A DNA stretch of 39,469 bases. Source: Massiliimicrobium timonense (GTDB taxonomy: Bacteria; Bacillota_I; Bacilli_A; Erysipelotrichales; Coprobacillaceae). The notes below the pieces were generated by a model. It saw only the letters and a program-made list of their open reading frames with translations. It was not told where the DNA came from and made no database searches. Shown piece by piece: positions 25,856 through 33,740 of the stretch. Location of the stretch: assembly GCF_002160865.1 (NCBI RefSeq), contig NZ_NFLJ01000028.1:1-39469 (forward strand), given 5' to 3'. Position numbers and translations under genes: made by a program. How positions within the stretch are numbered: position 1 is the stretch's first letter; each line of letters begins with the position of its first letter.

Positions 25856-26620
25856 TTATTTTGGTTCTACAGCAATAAACAAATGATCTCTTTCATCAAT
25901 TTGATAATTCTTTTCAAAGAAATCATACATTGTCCAATTATAATAAAAGCGTTCAGCTGGAATAATTCCATAACCATCTTGATTATGATCAGTCGTATCA
26001 TAAGAATCAGCAACAATAATGACATCATCCTGTGTTGTTTCTGTATTCATATCATCATAACCAATAATTGTCTGCCAATGTCCACCCCAATCGTTCCAAG
26101 CAACCATGACAGGCACACCTTTTTCTAAATATTGACGAATCATATCCAGATTGATTTTTTCACTTGCTTCTTCTTGTGTATAATCATATGTAGAATGAAT
26201 GTCCATACCACCAACACCTTCAAAGATTTTAATCATTGATTCTAAGCTCGTTGCTTCTGGTGATAAACCATTTGTTCTCAATTGTGCCAAAGATTCCTCT
26301 GTATGATTACCTAATTTATCATAATAATTTAATACCATTAAGGCACTATCCACTCCACAACTCCATTCAGAAGATTGTTGTAATGTTTGAAAGTGACTTA
26401 AAATTGTCAATGATTCTGTAGATTCCATATTATAAAAATCTGGATGAGCATAATACATAGAATCTTCGTGATCACCTTGTCTTTCGACACTGTCTGCTCC
26501 ATCTTCTTTTGATAAATCAATAGGATTATCAATCTTCATTTCATCACTCATATTCACACTATTTGAGTGACATCCCACCAGCATTCCTACAGATAATAAC
26601 ATTAAAAATAATTTTTTCAT
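25856..26620 (-). CDS. C39-like peptidase domain lipoprotein
   Basis: A 254-residue secreted lipoprotein. The signal peptide MKKLFLMLLSVGMLVGC ends in a lipobox with Cys17. The mature part has the C39-like papain fold: EWSCGVDSALMVLNYY (Cys88), GGHWQTIIGYDD (His181) and VIIVADSYD (Asp205), a plausible catalytic triad. Such proteins act outside the membrane, most likely as cysteine peptidases or amide hydrolases; unlike the C39 domain of bacteriocin exporters there is no ABC transporter. I chose the ATG at 26620 after AAGGAAGGAG; a start further upstream would put a charged extension before the signal peptide. The neighbours give no clue to the substrate. Confidence 0.85.
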   Translation of the reverse strand: MKKLFLMLLSVGMLVGCHSNSVNMSDEMKIDNPIDLSKEDGADSVERQGDHEDSMYYAHPDFYNMESTESLTILSHFQTLQQSSEWSCGVDSALMVLNYYDKLGNHTEESLAQLRTNGLSPEATSLESMIKIFEGVGGMDIHSTYDYTQEEASEKINLDMIRQYLEKGVPVMVAWNDWGGHWQTIIGYDDMNTETTQDDVIIVADSYDTTDHNQDGYGIIPAERFYYNWTMYDFFEKNYQIDERDHLFIAVEPK

Positions 26621-27069
26621 TAAAATACTCCTTCCTTTTGAGAGCACTTGTAACTACTGATTATTTTGATAGTATTCAATTTTTATCAGATTCATTGAGC
26701 TTTATATAGCATATTGCTTTTAATACTCTTATTGATTTTACAAGTGTACGCTCATAAAACTGGGCTTCTAACCCACAATAAGACTTATTCAGTCATAAAA
26801 TCGGCAATGACCTGCTGACCGTCAGCGTATTTCAAAGGGTCGATTTTATCTTCAATACACCATATATAGTCCTACCTCAATAAATCCCTCCAATCATAAA
26901 AAGATGTTCACTATTATACCATAATCACATAATTTCACAATAACTATTGGCATTTTTTTACAAAAAACATCAAATAAATAATTTCTTTCTTTTTTACTTC
27001 AATATAAAAAGCAGTTTCAATCAGCACGTTCACTGAATTCAACTGCTTAACTTCTTGATATATGATTGT
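26621..27069. other. Gene-free region with a decayed-looking 46% GC patch and a minus-strand promoter
   Basis: This 449-base stretch holds no credible full gene. Near 26780-26870, on the minus strand, a patch of clearly higher GC than its surroundings reads as about 28 open codons ending ...DGQQVIADFMTE and TAA; upstream in frame is a TAG and there is no ATG. Farther upstream on the same strand is an extended -10 (TGG-TATAAT near 26920) and a GGAGGG ribosome-like site. An inverted repeat CACTTGTAA (26645-26653) / TTACAAGTG (26738-26746) lies next to the lipoprotein gene. It looks like the remains of a gene or mobile element; I cannot name it. Confidence 0.5.
27005..27048 (-). terminator. Terminator of the MFS gene
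   Basis: On the minus strand AAGCAGTT / AACTGCTT encloses a further partly paired segment, followed by TTTTTATA. It lies about 20 bases after the MFS stop. Confidence 0.75.
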
Positions 27070-28275
27070 TTATTCCATAACATTCGCCTTTTTCTTTTCA
27101 ATAGACCCAAATACAATCAAACCACCGACAACTGATACGACAACACCAATCATCAATAAATGATAAACACCCACAGCATCCAATAAAATTCCTCCTGCAA
27201 AGTTGGCTATAATACCACTTGCTGTAATCCCAACAGTAACCATAGATTGTCCTTTTACAAGATCTTGTTTAGAAATCACTTCATTTACATAATATACACT
27301 GGCAGGTATAAAGATAGCATAAGCACCAATTTGTAAAACCTGTGCAACATAAATCATGAAGATGTTTGTTGCTAAAAAAGTTAATAAATGTTTCAATGCA
27401 AACATCACAACTGATAATTTTAGTAATCTTGCACAATTGATTTTTTTACGCATAATATTAAACATAGCCATAGCTGGTAACTCTACAATGGCAGCAATAA
27501 ATACAGCTATACCCATTTGACTTTCAGTTCCACCAATTGGTGTGATAACTTGAATAAAGAAATTGTTAATAATTGTATGTGTAAAGAAAACCAAAACAAC
27601 TCCCACAACAAAAATCATAAATTTTTTATAAAGAGCACAAAATTGAAAGAATGATAGTTGTTTCTGTTCTGTTTCTTCTTTATTTTGTTGTTCATGTTGA
27701 ACAAGATGTTGCTGATTTTTAGGAACAACGTATGTATAGACAACAATAATTAATAAGATATTTCCTATAATATAAAATAATGGAATGACGCCTGTTCCAA
27801 AATCTTCAACAAGATAACCTAATACAGCTGAAGCTAAAGCATATGCAGCACTTCCAAGTCCTCTTGCTAAACCATAATTAATTTGTATACCATATTTTTC
27901 AAAAAGAAAAGCCATAGAATTAAATAATGGTTGTACAGTCATCATAAATGTGACAATTCCTACAAAAACACATAATAACATCATTGTAGGTAATTCAAAG
28001 AAATACAGACATAATGATAAAATCACTGTTCCAATTAAAATAATATTAACCAATGACTGTAGCTTAATGACTTTTTTATCTACGGCTGAAGCTGCCATTG
28101 GTTGAGTAAATACAGCAATAATACTGACTAATGCTAAAGTTGTTCCTATCAATGAATTAGAAACACCTTGCCCTAATAAATAGACTGAAGCATACCCCAT
28201 TAATGCACTAAAAGATGCAAAATAAAGAATCTGTGTTAAAGCATACTTAACATCTAATATTCTTGTCTTATTCAC
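27070..28275 (-). CDS. MFS transporter (MFS_1-like, sugar/nucleoside symporter type), GTG start
   Basis: A 401-residue transporter with twelve membrane helices and a hydrophilic loop in the middle (NQQHLVQHEQQNKEETEQKQ). The N-terminal LTQILYFASFSALMGYASVYL and the loop MAASAVDKKVIK fit the MFS_1-like branch related to LacY and nucleoside permeases. It probably imports a small sugar or nucleoside with protons. The start is GTG at 28275, with GGGAGGAAGTTAA just upstream; there is no better ATG. It is alone in its unit, so the substrate is undefined. Confidence 0.88.
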   Translation of the reverse strand: MNKTRILDVKYALTQILYFASFSALMGYASVYLLGQGVSNSLIGTTLALVSIIAVFTQPMAASAVDKKVIKLQSLVNIILIGTVILSLCLYFFELPTMMLLCVFVGIVTFMMTVQPLFNSMAFLFEKYGIQINYGLARGLGSAAYALASAVLGYLVEDFGTGVIPLFYIIGNILLIIVVYTYVVPKNQQHLVQHEQQNKEETEQKQLSFFQFCALYKKFMIFVVGVVLVFFTHTIINNFFIQVITPIGGTESQMGIAVFIAAIVELPAMAMFNIMRKKINCARLLKLSVVMFALKHLLTFLATNIFMIYVAQVLQIGAYAIFIPASVYYVNEVISKQDLVKGQSMVTVGITASGIIANFAGGILLDAVGVYHLLMIGVVVSVVGGLIVFGSIEKKKANVME

Positions 28276-28588
28276 TTAACTTCCTCCCTTAATTATTTTT
28301 GACCTATAATATATTATATAAGAGAATGAATATAGAGTACAAGTTAAACAACAAATCTTGAAAAAATAATATATTAGAATAGATCTAAGGTAAGGTATTC
28401 ATTTTCATATGTCATCATATATTGATTGTTTGAATAGTTAGACACTTTGCTTCATCGGATTCAATGAATATCTATATAACTCTTGACTCCTTCGTGCTTT
28501 TATGACATAAATTCAAAGATCAAATGTATCAAAAATGTATCAATTTAAATGACTAAACTAAAAAAGCCCTAGAACGGGCCTTTTTATA
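28276..28588. other. Intergenic region, 313 bases, no gene recognised
   Basis: AT-rich sequence between the MFS gene and the reverse rubrerythrin terminator. It holds promoter-like AT stretches next to the MFS start and a near-direct repeat AAATGTATCAA (about 28524-28545). A slightly less AT-rich patch sits near 28440-28500 (TTCATCGGATTCAATG, CTTGACTCCTTCGTGC) that I could not assign. No RNA gene or ORF was found. Confidence 0.6.
28560..28586 (-). terminator. Terminator of the reverse rubrerythrin gene
   Basis: On the minus strand AAAAAGGCCC-GTTCTA-GGGCTTTTTT forms a GC-rich stem, with one bulge, and ends in a T run. Confidence 0.85.
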
Positions 28589-29134
28589 TTATTCACCAAA
28601 ATATCTTTTTAATAATCCAGCAAATGCTTTACCATGTCTAGCTTCATCTCTAGCCATTTCATGAACTGTATCATGAATTGCATCTAAGTTAGCTTCTTTA
28701 GCACGTTTTGCTAAATCTACTTTTCCTGCAGTTGCTCCATTTTCAGCTTCTACACGCATTTGAAGATTTTTCTTTGTAGAATCAGTCACAACTTCTCCTA
28801 ATAATTCAGCAAATTTAGCTGCATGTTCTGCTTCTTCCCAAGCAGCTTTTTCATAATATAATCCAACTTCTGGATATCCTTCACGATGAGCTACACGAGC
28901 CATTGCTAAATACATACCAACTTCTGAACATTCACCTTCAAAATTAGCACGTAAATCTTTAATAATATCTTCACTTACACCTTGTGCAACACCAACAACA
29001 TGTTCAGCAGCCCATGTCATTTCTCCACTTTGTTCTACGAATTTATCAGCACCAACACCACAAACAGGACATTTTTCTGGAGCTGCATCTCCTTCATAAA
29101 CATAACCACATACTGTACAAACAAATTTTGCCAT
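28589..29134 (-). CDS. Reverse rubrerythrin (NADH-linked peroxidase type)
   Basis: A 181-residue protein with the rubredoxin domain first: Cys6, Cys9, Cys22 and Cys25 hold iron ([16 protein letters not shown]). A ferritin-like diiron domain follows, with [32 protein letters not shown] and [17 protein letters not shown] supplying the Glu and His ligands. In classical rubrerythrin the order of the two domains is reversed. It reduces hydrogen peroxide and oxygen with NADH-derived electrons in strict anaerobes. A good promoter with a Fur/PerR-like box lies upstream. Codon use and composition (fewer A and T) suggest a highly expressed gene. Confidence 0.95.
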   Translation of the reverse strand: MAKFVCTVCGYVYEGDAAPEKCPVCGVGADKFVEQSGEMTWAAEHVVGVAQGVSEDIIKDLRANFEGECSEVGMYLAMARVAHREGYPEVGLYYEKAAWEEAEHAAKFAELLGEVVTDSTKKNLQMRVEAENGATAGKVDLAKRAKEANLDAIHDTVHEMARDEARHGKAFAGLLKRYFGE

Positions 29135-29171
29135 TCTTTTTTCCTCCTATTCATTTTGGATTTTATATCCA

Positions 29172-29205
29172 TATTAATGATAATCAATTTTCCATTTTTC
29201 GTCAA
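29172..29205 (-). promoter_or_regulatory. Reverse rubrerythrin promoter with a PerR/Fur-like box
   Basis: On the minus strand TTGACG (29200-29205), 17 bases, TATCAT (29177-29182). The sequence TGATTATCATTAATA (29172-29186, minus) overlaps the -10 and matches 12 of 15 positions of the 7-1-7 box TGATAATNATTATCA. Peroxide-regulated control by a PerR-type repressor is plausible. Confidence 0.6.
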
Positions 29206-29224
29206 TCTTCTTGCTCTATTTTAT

Positions 29225-30100
29225 TTATATTTTTAAAATTCCTGCTTTATATAACTGCTCCAATCCTGCAAATACTGCTCCTTCTTCATTAGTTGTAGAA
29301 AGAACATAACGAGCAGCATCTTTAGCACTTTGAGAAGCATTTTTAGGTGCAAAAGAATAAGGAAATAGCTGAAGCATTGGTACATCATTTTGTCCATCTC
29401 CAAAAACAGCAACCTCATCATAAGCATATCCTTTTTCTTTTATCACTTTTTCTAATAATTTTCCTTTATTTGTTATTGAACTTGTAATCTCAATATTATC
29501 TTCAAAAGAAGAAGAAATATCTAAACCATCAATATTTAACTGTTGTTTTACGCCTTGAATAGAATATGCGTCTAAATGTCTGGCATCAATTTTTAATACT
29601 TTAATTCCTTTTTCTATCATTTCTTGAGCATCTTTTGCATAATGAAAATCTCTTAAATAACCACTTCTTGTTGTAAAAGTCTTTTCCGGTAAAAAACCTT
29701 TATAATCTTTAGAAGCTAATAATAATTTATAATGGTAATCCCAAAATGCATCAGCATCTACAAAAGAATACTTACCTTGATTTGTATGTATTGCCAGTAA
29801 ATACCCATATGATGATAAAATTGTTGAAATTTTTGAAAAAGCATCATATGACATAGGATATATATCATTCATTGTCAATTCTTTATTACAATACTGTGTT
29901 CCATTATTTAAAATCAAATCACAATCTAATTGGTATTGATTTAAAAAATCAATAACCATATTGATATCTCTCCCAGTTGCAATAATAAATTCTATACCTT
30001 GAGCTATACATTTCTTTAATAGTTGTTCTGTTCTTTTTTCCATAGTATCATCATACTTTATTAAAGTTCCATCTAGATCACATACAATACATTTTATCAT
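29225..30100 (-). CDS. Cof-type HAD family phosphatase
   Basis: A 291-residue HAD phosphatase of the IIB (Cof) type, distinct from the one at 7262. Motif I is CDLDGTLIKYDD, motif II is IIATGRD, a Lys in NKGKLLEKVIKE is motif III, and AVFGDGQNDVPML is motif IV. The cap lies between motifs II and III. It would dephosphorylate a sugar phosphate or similar compound; the substrate is unknown. GAGGAGGAACTCAAT precedes the ATG. It is monocistronic. Confidence 0.9.
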   Translation of the reverse strand: MIKCIVCDLDGTLIKYDDTMEKRTEQLLKKCIAQGIEFIIATGRDINMVIDFLNQYQLDCDLILNNGTQYCNKELTMNDIYPMSYDAFSKISTILSSYGYLLAIHTNQGKYSFVDADAFWDYHYKLLLASKDYKGFLPEKTFTTRSGYLRDFHYAKDAQEMIEKGIKVLKIDARHLDAYSIQGVKQQLNIDGLDISSSFEDNIEITSSITNKGKLLEKVIKEKGYAYDEVAVFGDGQNDVPMLQLFPYSFAPKNASQSAKDAARYVLSTTNEEGAVFAGLEQLYKAGILKI

Positions 30101-30179
30101 ATTGAGTTCCTCCTCACCGTGCTATTATATCAGTTCTCCTTTTAAAGAAAAACATTTTTCTTGCATAGAAAAGAAAGTT

Positions 30180-30203
30180 AAAAAAAGGAAGACCTTGTCT
30201 TCC
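30180..30203 (-). terminator. Terminator of the lipoprotein gene at 30225
   Basis: A perfect 7-bp stem GGAAGAC (30187-30193) / GTCTTCC (30197-30203) with a 3-base loop, followed by TTTTTTT on the minus strand. Confidence 0.85.
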
Positions 30204-30224
30204 ATAGTTCATTATTTTTATATT

Positions 30225-30857
30225 TTATTCTGATTTTTGTTCAATTTTTGAAATAAGCCAATTATCTTCATTAGGCACAAGTGTAAATCTAAGCTGTGTA
30301 TCTATATCTTTTGCACCTTCCATTTCCTTTGTCATAGCACCAAAAATTTCCGTTGCCATATCTCCAAAGATTTTTTCCATCATAGCCTGTTCCCCTTGTG
30401 AAAGATAAATTTCCTGTAATTCAGATAAATGTTCTGTTTGATATTTTTCTACAATATCATTTGTTTCACTGCTCAAATCAATATTGTCATAATCTTTCAT
30501 TTTGACATCAACAATAACCAGATAGTTATCTCCATCTTCCTCAACACTGTTTATTTCATATGAAGTGACATAGTTTTGAAAAGCACTATCGATAAATTTA
30601 TTGGCTTCATCTACAAATGTTTGTCCATACGTTGCTACATCTTGCAATTCTTCAAATGATGCCATCATTGATACCAAATCATCAACATCACCGTTATCTT
30701 CTGTACAAACAGTGGATAATTTTTCAATATCTCCCGCTTTTAAATAATCAAAAAAACTTTTTACGACAGCTTCCTGTTTTTCAGTAGATGCTCCTCCACA
30801 GGCAGAAAGACCTACTACTGTTAATAAACACATAGCTAATTTCAATATCTTTTTCAT
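30225..30857 (-). CDS. Lipoprotein of unknown function (DUF4878/DUF5105-like)
   Basis: A 210-residue lipoprotein. The signal peptide MKKILKLAMCLLTVVGLSAC ends in a lipobox LSAC with the lipid-bearing Cys20. The mature part begins with EAVVKSFFDYLKAGDIEKLS, a layout seen in NTF2-like lipoproteins of Bacillota (DUF4878/DUF5105), where a helix with an A-x-x-F-x-x-x-L-x-x-G-D motif is followed by several beta strands. It ends with RFTLVPNEDNWLISKIEQK, the usual last strands. The function is not known. I chose the ATG at 30857 because AAGGAGGAAGGATATC precedes it; the longer frame has no site and would hide the signal peptide. Confidence 0.78.
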   Translation of the reverse strand: MKKILKLAMCLLTVVGLSACGGASTEKQEAVVKSFFDYLKAGDIEKLSTVCTEDNGDVDDLVSMMASFEELQDVATYGQTFVDEANKFIDSAFQNYVTSYEINSVEEDGDNYLVIVDVKMKDYDNIDLSSETNDIVEKYQTEHLSELQEIYLSQGEQAMMEKIFGDMATEIFGAMTKEMEGAKDIDTQLRFTLVPNEDNWLISKIEQKSE

Positions 30858-30977
30858 GATATCCTTCCTCCTTATAGTATAAGTATAACAAATATAAGGG
30901 CGAATACCATGATTTTGAGTTATTTTTAACATATTTTTACATATTTTTTATAATTTCATTTTCGTTTGAAGTTTTAC

Positions 30978-31003
30978 AAAAAAAGCAATGAACTCGTCAT
31001 TGC
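30978..31003 (-). terminator. Terminator of the ROK gene
   Basis: A 7-bp stem GCAATGA (30985-30991) / TCATTGC (30997-31003) with a 5-base loop is followed by TTTTTTT on the minus strand. Confidence 0.85.
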
Positions 31004-31011
31004 CTATTTCA

Positions 31012-31905
31012 TTATTGGAATGTTTGTATATGTTGATATAAAGCTCCGATAAGATTAGCATCATTACGATAATAACAAGGAACAATTTCTGGTTTATAGA
31101 CATCAAAACCTAAATGATTAAAAATATCATCAAAATGCTTTTTAATAAGTTCTATTAAAAGAGGTTGTGCACTAATTCCTCCACCTATTGCGACTTTTTC
31201 ACAATCAAAAATAATATGCACATTAAAGATTTGAATAGCAACTTCTTTACAAAATTGACTAATCCCTTCAATTACTTTTTCATTTCCTTGATTAGCCATA
31301 TCAAAGATTTCAACCCCTGTGTATTTTTCATCTGTTTCTAATTGTTCCTGTACACGTTCTAATAATCCTGTAATTCCATTTCTCGTTGACCATGCATAAT
31401 TCCAGCCAATACCATCTAAACAATTTGTTTTCACAAAAGAAAATTCACCAGCACTAAAATGTTTACCAGTATGCACTTGATGATCCTTAATTAAACAACC
31501 ACCAATACCAGTTCCTAAAATAACAACAGCTCCATCTTGTATATCCTGCAAATTCCCATATCCAATTTCTGCATTGGCTGCACATTTTGCATCATTACCA
31601 ATCGTTATATTGATTGGACATCTTTCTTTTAAAATATCTACGATATTCATCTTATCAATATATCGTAATGCTCCACCTGTAAAAGCGTAACCTATTTCAG
31701 GATTGATAATACCTGGCATAGAAATAGCCATACCTTCAATACGATCTTTGTATTGATCATAAATGGTACCTATTGTTTCTACAAAATGATCCATTGTATC
31801 CATTGGTGTTGGGACACTAGATTTTTCTAAAATTGTTGAATCTTCCTGAATTAAAGCATATTTAATTGAACTTCCACCAACATCTAAAGCTAAATATGTT
31901 TTCAT
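31012..31905 (-). CDS. ROK family sugar kinase (beta-glucoside kinase/glucokinase type)
   Basis: A 297-residue ROK protein with an ATP-binding N-terminus LALDVGGSSIKYALI, the catalytic Asp105 in IGNDAKCAANAE, and the second phosphate loop VILGTGIGGCLI. It does not have the CXCGXXGCXE zinc motif of most ROK glucokinases (here NCLDGIGWNYAWS), and it has no HTH, so it is an enzyme and not a repressor. The zinc-less form is typical of beta-glucoside kinase (BglK) and similar kinases, which phosphorylate cellobiose or other beta-glucosides; this fits a window with two 6-phospho-beta-glucosidases. The substrate is inference. A promoter lies 40-60 bases upstream. Confidence 0.88.
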   Translation of the reverse strand: MKTYLALDVGGSSIKYALIQEDSTILEKSSVPTPMDTMDHFVETIGTIYDQYKDRIEGMAISMPGIINPEIGYAFTGGALRYIDKMNIVDILKERCPINITIGNDAKCAANAEIGYGNLQDIQDGAVVILGTGIGGCLIKDHQVHTGKHFSAGEFSFVKTNCLDGIGWNYAWSTRNGITGLLERVQEQLETDEKYTGVEIFDMANQGNEKVIEGISQFCKEVAIQIFNVHIIFDCEKVAIGGGISAQPLLIELIKKHFDDIFNHLGFDVYKPEIVPCYYRNDANLIGALYQHIQTFQ

Positions 31906-31938
31906 GATTAAATTCCTCCATACATTATTCTTATATTT

Positions 31939-31968
31939 ATTATAGGATTTTTATTGTAACAATGTAAA
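31939..31968 (-). promoter_or_regulatory. Promoter of the ROK gene
   Basis: On the minus strand TTTACA (31963-31968), 18 bases, TATAAT (31939-31944). It lies 34 bases before the ROK ATG, which has a TGGAGGAATTT ribosome site. Confidence 0.72.
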
Positions 31969-32040
31969 TACTTTTATACATTTCTTATTATTGAATACAA
32001 CATAGTTCCCATAACACATAATACAATGACAGAGTCATCA

Positions 32041-32820
32041 TCATAATATTTCATGAATATCTTCTAAAAAATTAAAATCATAATCTTTTAAAAGATCCAA
32101 GCATATATCTATACGTTGATGTTCTAATAAAGTTGTAGGATGATGGGCATCATAACCAAAACAAACTTTATTTTCTTTTGTAACATTTTTAAAGAATTCT
32201 GGATGTGGATAAGGATATGCCAAACCGTCTTGATAGTAGAGTTTCCCATATCTTAAACCATTTAAGTTAATTTCTAAAACAGCATGATATTTTTTAGCCG
32301 CTTCAACAATGATTTGTGATGCCTTGTCACATGCTGGTGTCCATTGTCTTCTTCCTAACATAAAGAAGTCTGGATGTGCTATATATCTTGTTAATCCTAG
32401 TTCCAAAGCACTTTGAATTTGATTTGCATACATCAAGACATCTTCATCATTATTAAAATAATCATAATTATATCCATCAAAATAGCGGAAATGTTGTCCA
32501 ATAATCATGTAATCACAACATTCTTTCATTTTAAGTAAATAATCTTTTTGATCATCATAATATTCTATTTCAAAGCCTACTAATACTTCAATTTGATCTT
32601 TATACTTATCTTTTAATTGATACATCGTATGTAAATATTCTTGAACATCTCGATTATACATACGTTCAGCAGCTATTTCTACATGAGGATAGGCCATATG
32701 CTCACTAAATCCTATCGTTTTCATTCCAGCTTCTATTGCTGCCAGAATATATTGTTCATCCCTTCCAACAGCATGATGACAGCGTGTTGTATGCGTATGT
32801 AAATTAAAATTCTGTTCCAT
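32041..32820 (-). CDS. PHP domain phosphoesterase (histidinol-phosphatase-like), second of a pair
   Basis: A 259-residue PHP enzyme. The N-terminal metal motif is FNLHTHTTRCHHAVG, GFSEHMAYPH is the next motif, and later VGFEIEYY, YIAHPDFFM and GYDAHHP give the remaining His, Glu and Asp ligands of the trinuclear metal site. Members include histidinol phosphatase HisK, but no histidine gene is nearby and the family also cleaves other phosphoesters. It starts 15 bases after the first PHP gene and is a distant paralogue. No clear strong terminator follows; the weak hairpin in 32021-32040 has a 5-bp stem. Confidence 0.86.
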   Translation of the reverse strand: MEQNFNLHTHTTRCHHAVGRDEQYILAAIEAGMKTIGFSEHMAYPHVEIAAERMYNRDVQEYLHTMYQLKDKYKDQIEVLVGFEIEYYDDQKDYLLKMKECCDYMIIGQHFRYFDGYNYDYFNNDEDVLMYANQIQSALELGLTRYIAHPDFFMLGRRQWTPACDKASQIIVEAAKKYHAVLEINLNGLRYGKLYYQDGLAYPYPHPEFFKNVTKENKVCFGYDAHHPTTLLEHQRIDICLDLLKDYDFNFLEDIHEIL

Positions 32821-32835
32821 TATTTATCTCCATTT

Positions 32836-33660
32836 TTATAAAAATTCTTGAATATCTTTTTCTATAAATCCTTGATCTGTTAACACCATCATAGATGTAA
32901 AACCACAATCTTGAATCAATTCTAAAGATTCTTTATAATAACAATCTAACATTTCTTTTTGATGACAGTCACTATTAAGACAGATTTTCCCACCATGATC
33001 ATGAATATATTTTAATAGTATATGATGTGGATAAGGTGTTTTTCTTTGTCCTCTGGCAATAGCACCTGTATTGACTTCAAAAATTTTCTTTTGACCAATA
33101 AGCATATCAATACATTCATATGCTAATTTTAAATATTCCTGATCATCAAAATCAATAAATTCTTCATTCTCATTAAACTTTGTAAGTAAATCAATATGCC
33201 CTACTATATCTACATCACTTCTATAAGCTATCTTTTTCACTTCTTCATAATAACTTTGAGCATAGCTTAAAAAATCCCCATAATAATCTACAATCTTATG
33301 CGTCACTTCCTGACTTTGATCAACAGCTAAATATTCTTCACCAGCTTTTACAAAATGAACACTTCCAATAATATAATCATATAGATTATTTTTTTCAAAG
33401 CTTTGTCCTAAAATATCTTCTTCAATACCTAAAAAAATATGTATCTGATCTTTATATTTTTCTTTGACTTCAAGGACATCTTGAATATATTTTTTAGTGT
33501 TATCATCAGTCATAGAGTAATCATCTATTTCTCGACAATTCCCATGTCCTGAAAAACCTAAAATCGTAAAACCTTTTTGAATAGCTTCTAAAGTCATGTC
33601 CTCAATTGTATTTTTGCCATCACAATAAAGTGAATGTGTGTGTAAATTTTGTTTTATCAT
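32836..33660 (-). CDS. PHP domain phosphoesterase (histidinol-phosphatase-like), first of a pair
   Basis: A 274-residue PHP enzyme. The metal ligands can be traced in QNLHTHSLYCDGKNT, GFSGHGN, FLGIEEDIL, IGSVHFVK, IVGHIDLL and CLNSDCHQ, which is the complete HisK-type pattern. It would hydrolyse a phosphomonoester in the cytoplasm. Its gene and the second PHP gene form a two-gene operon that follows the ABC importer operon after a terminator, on the same strand. The proximity suggests a common organophosphorus theme, but histidinol phosphate as substrate is equally possible. Confidence 0.86.
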   Translation of the reverse strand: MIKQNLHTHSLYCDGKNTIEDMTLEAIQKGFTILGFSGHGNCREIDDYSMTDDNTKKYIQDVLEVKEKYKDQIHIFLGIEEDILGQSFEKNNLYDYIIGSVHFVKAGEEYLAVDQSQEVTHKIVDYYGDFLSYAQSYYEEVKKIAYRSDVDIVGHIDLLTKFNENEEFIDFDDQEYLKLAYECIDMLIGQKKIFEVNTGAIARGQRKTPYPHHILLKYIHDHGGKICLNSDCHQKEMLDCYYKESLELIQDCGFTSMMVLTDQGFIEKDIQEFL

Positions 33661-33710
33661 ATTTTATCATCCCTCTCCTATTATAATTCTTTTTCATTTC
33701 CATTGATAGT

Positions 33711-33737
33711 CTAAAAAGACTGTCTTTAAACAGTCTT
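33711..33737 (-). terminator. Terminator of the ABC importer operon
   Basis: On the minus strand AAGACTGT / ACAGTCTT (8 bp) with a 6-base loop is followed by TTTTTAG. It separates the ABC operon from the PHP pair. Confidence 0.8.
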
Positions 33738-33740
33738 CAT

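Noticed and set aside
26750-26780. A tRNA-like anticodon arm: TGGG, 7-base loop CTTCTAA, CCCA (would be anticodon UCU).
   Set aside because: No matching D-arm, T-arm or acceptor stem is found at the proper distances; a 4-bp stem with a 7-base loop is likely by chance.
28440-28560. Integrase remnant or attachment site suggested by the repeated TGTATCAA motifs.
   Set aside because: No recombinase sequence, tRNA or paired direct repeat was found to support it.
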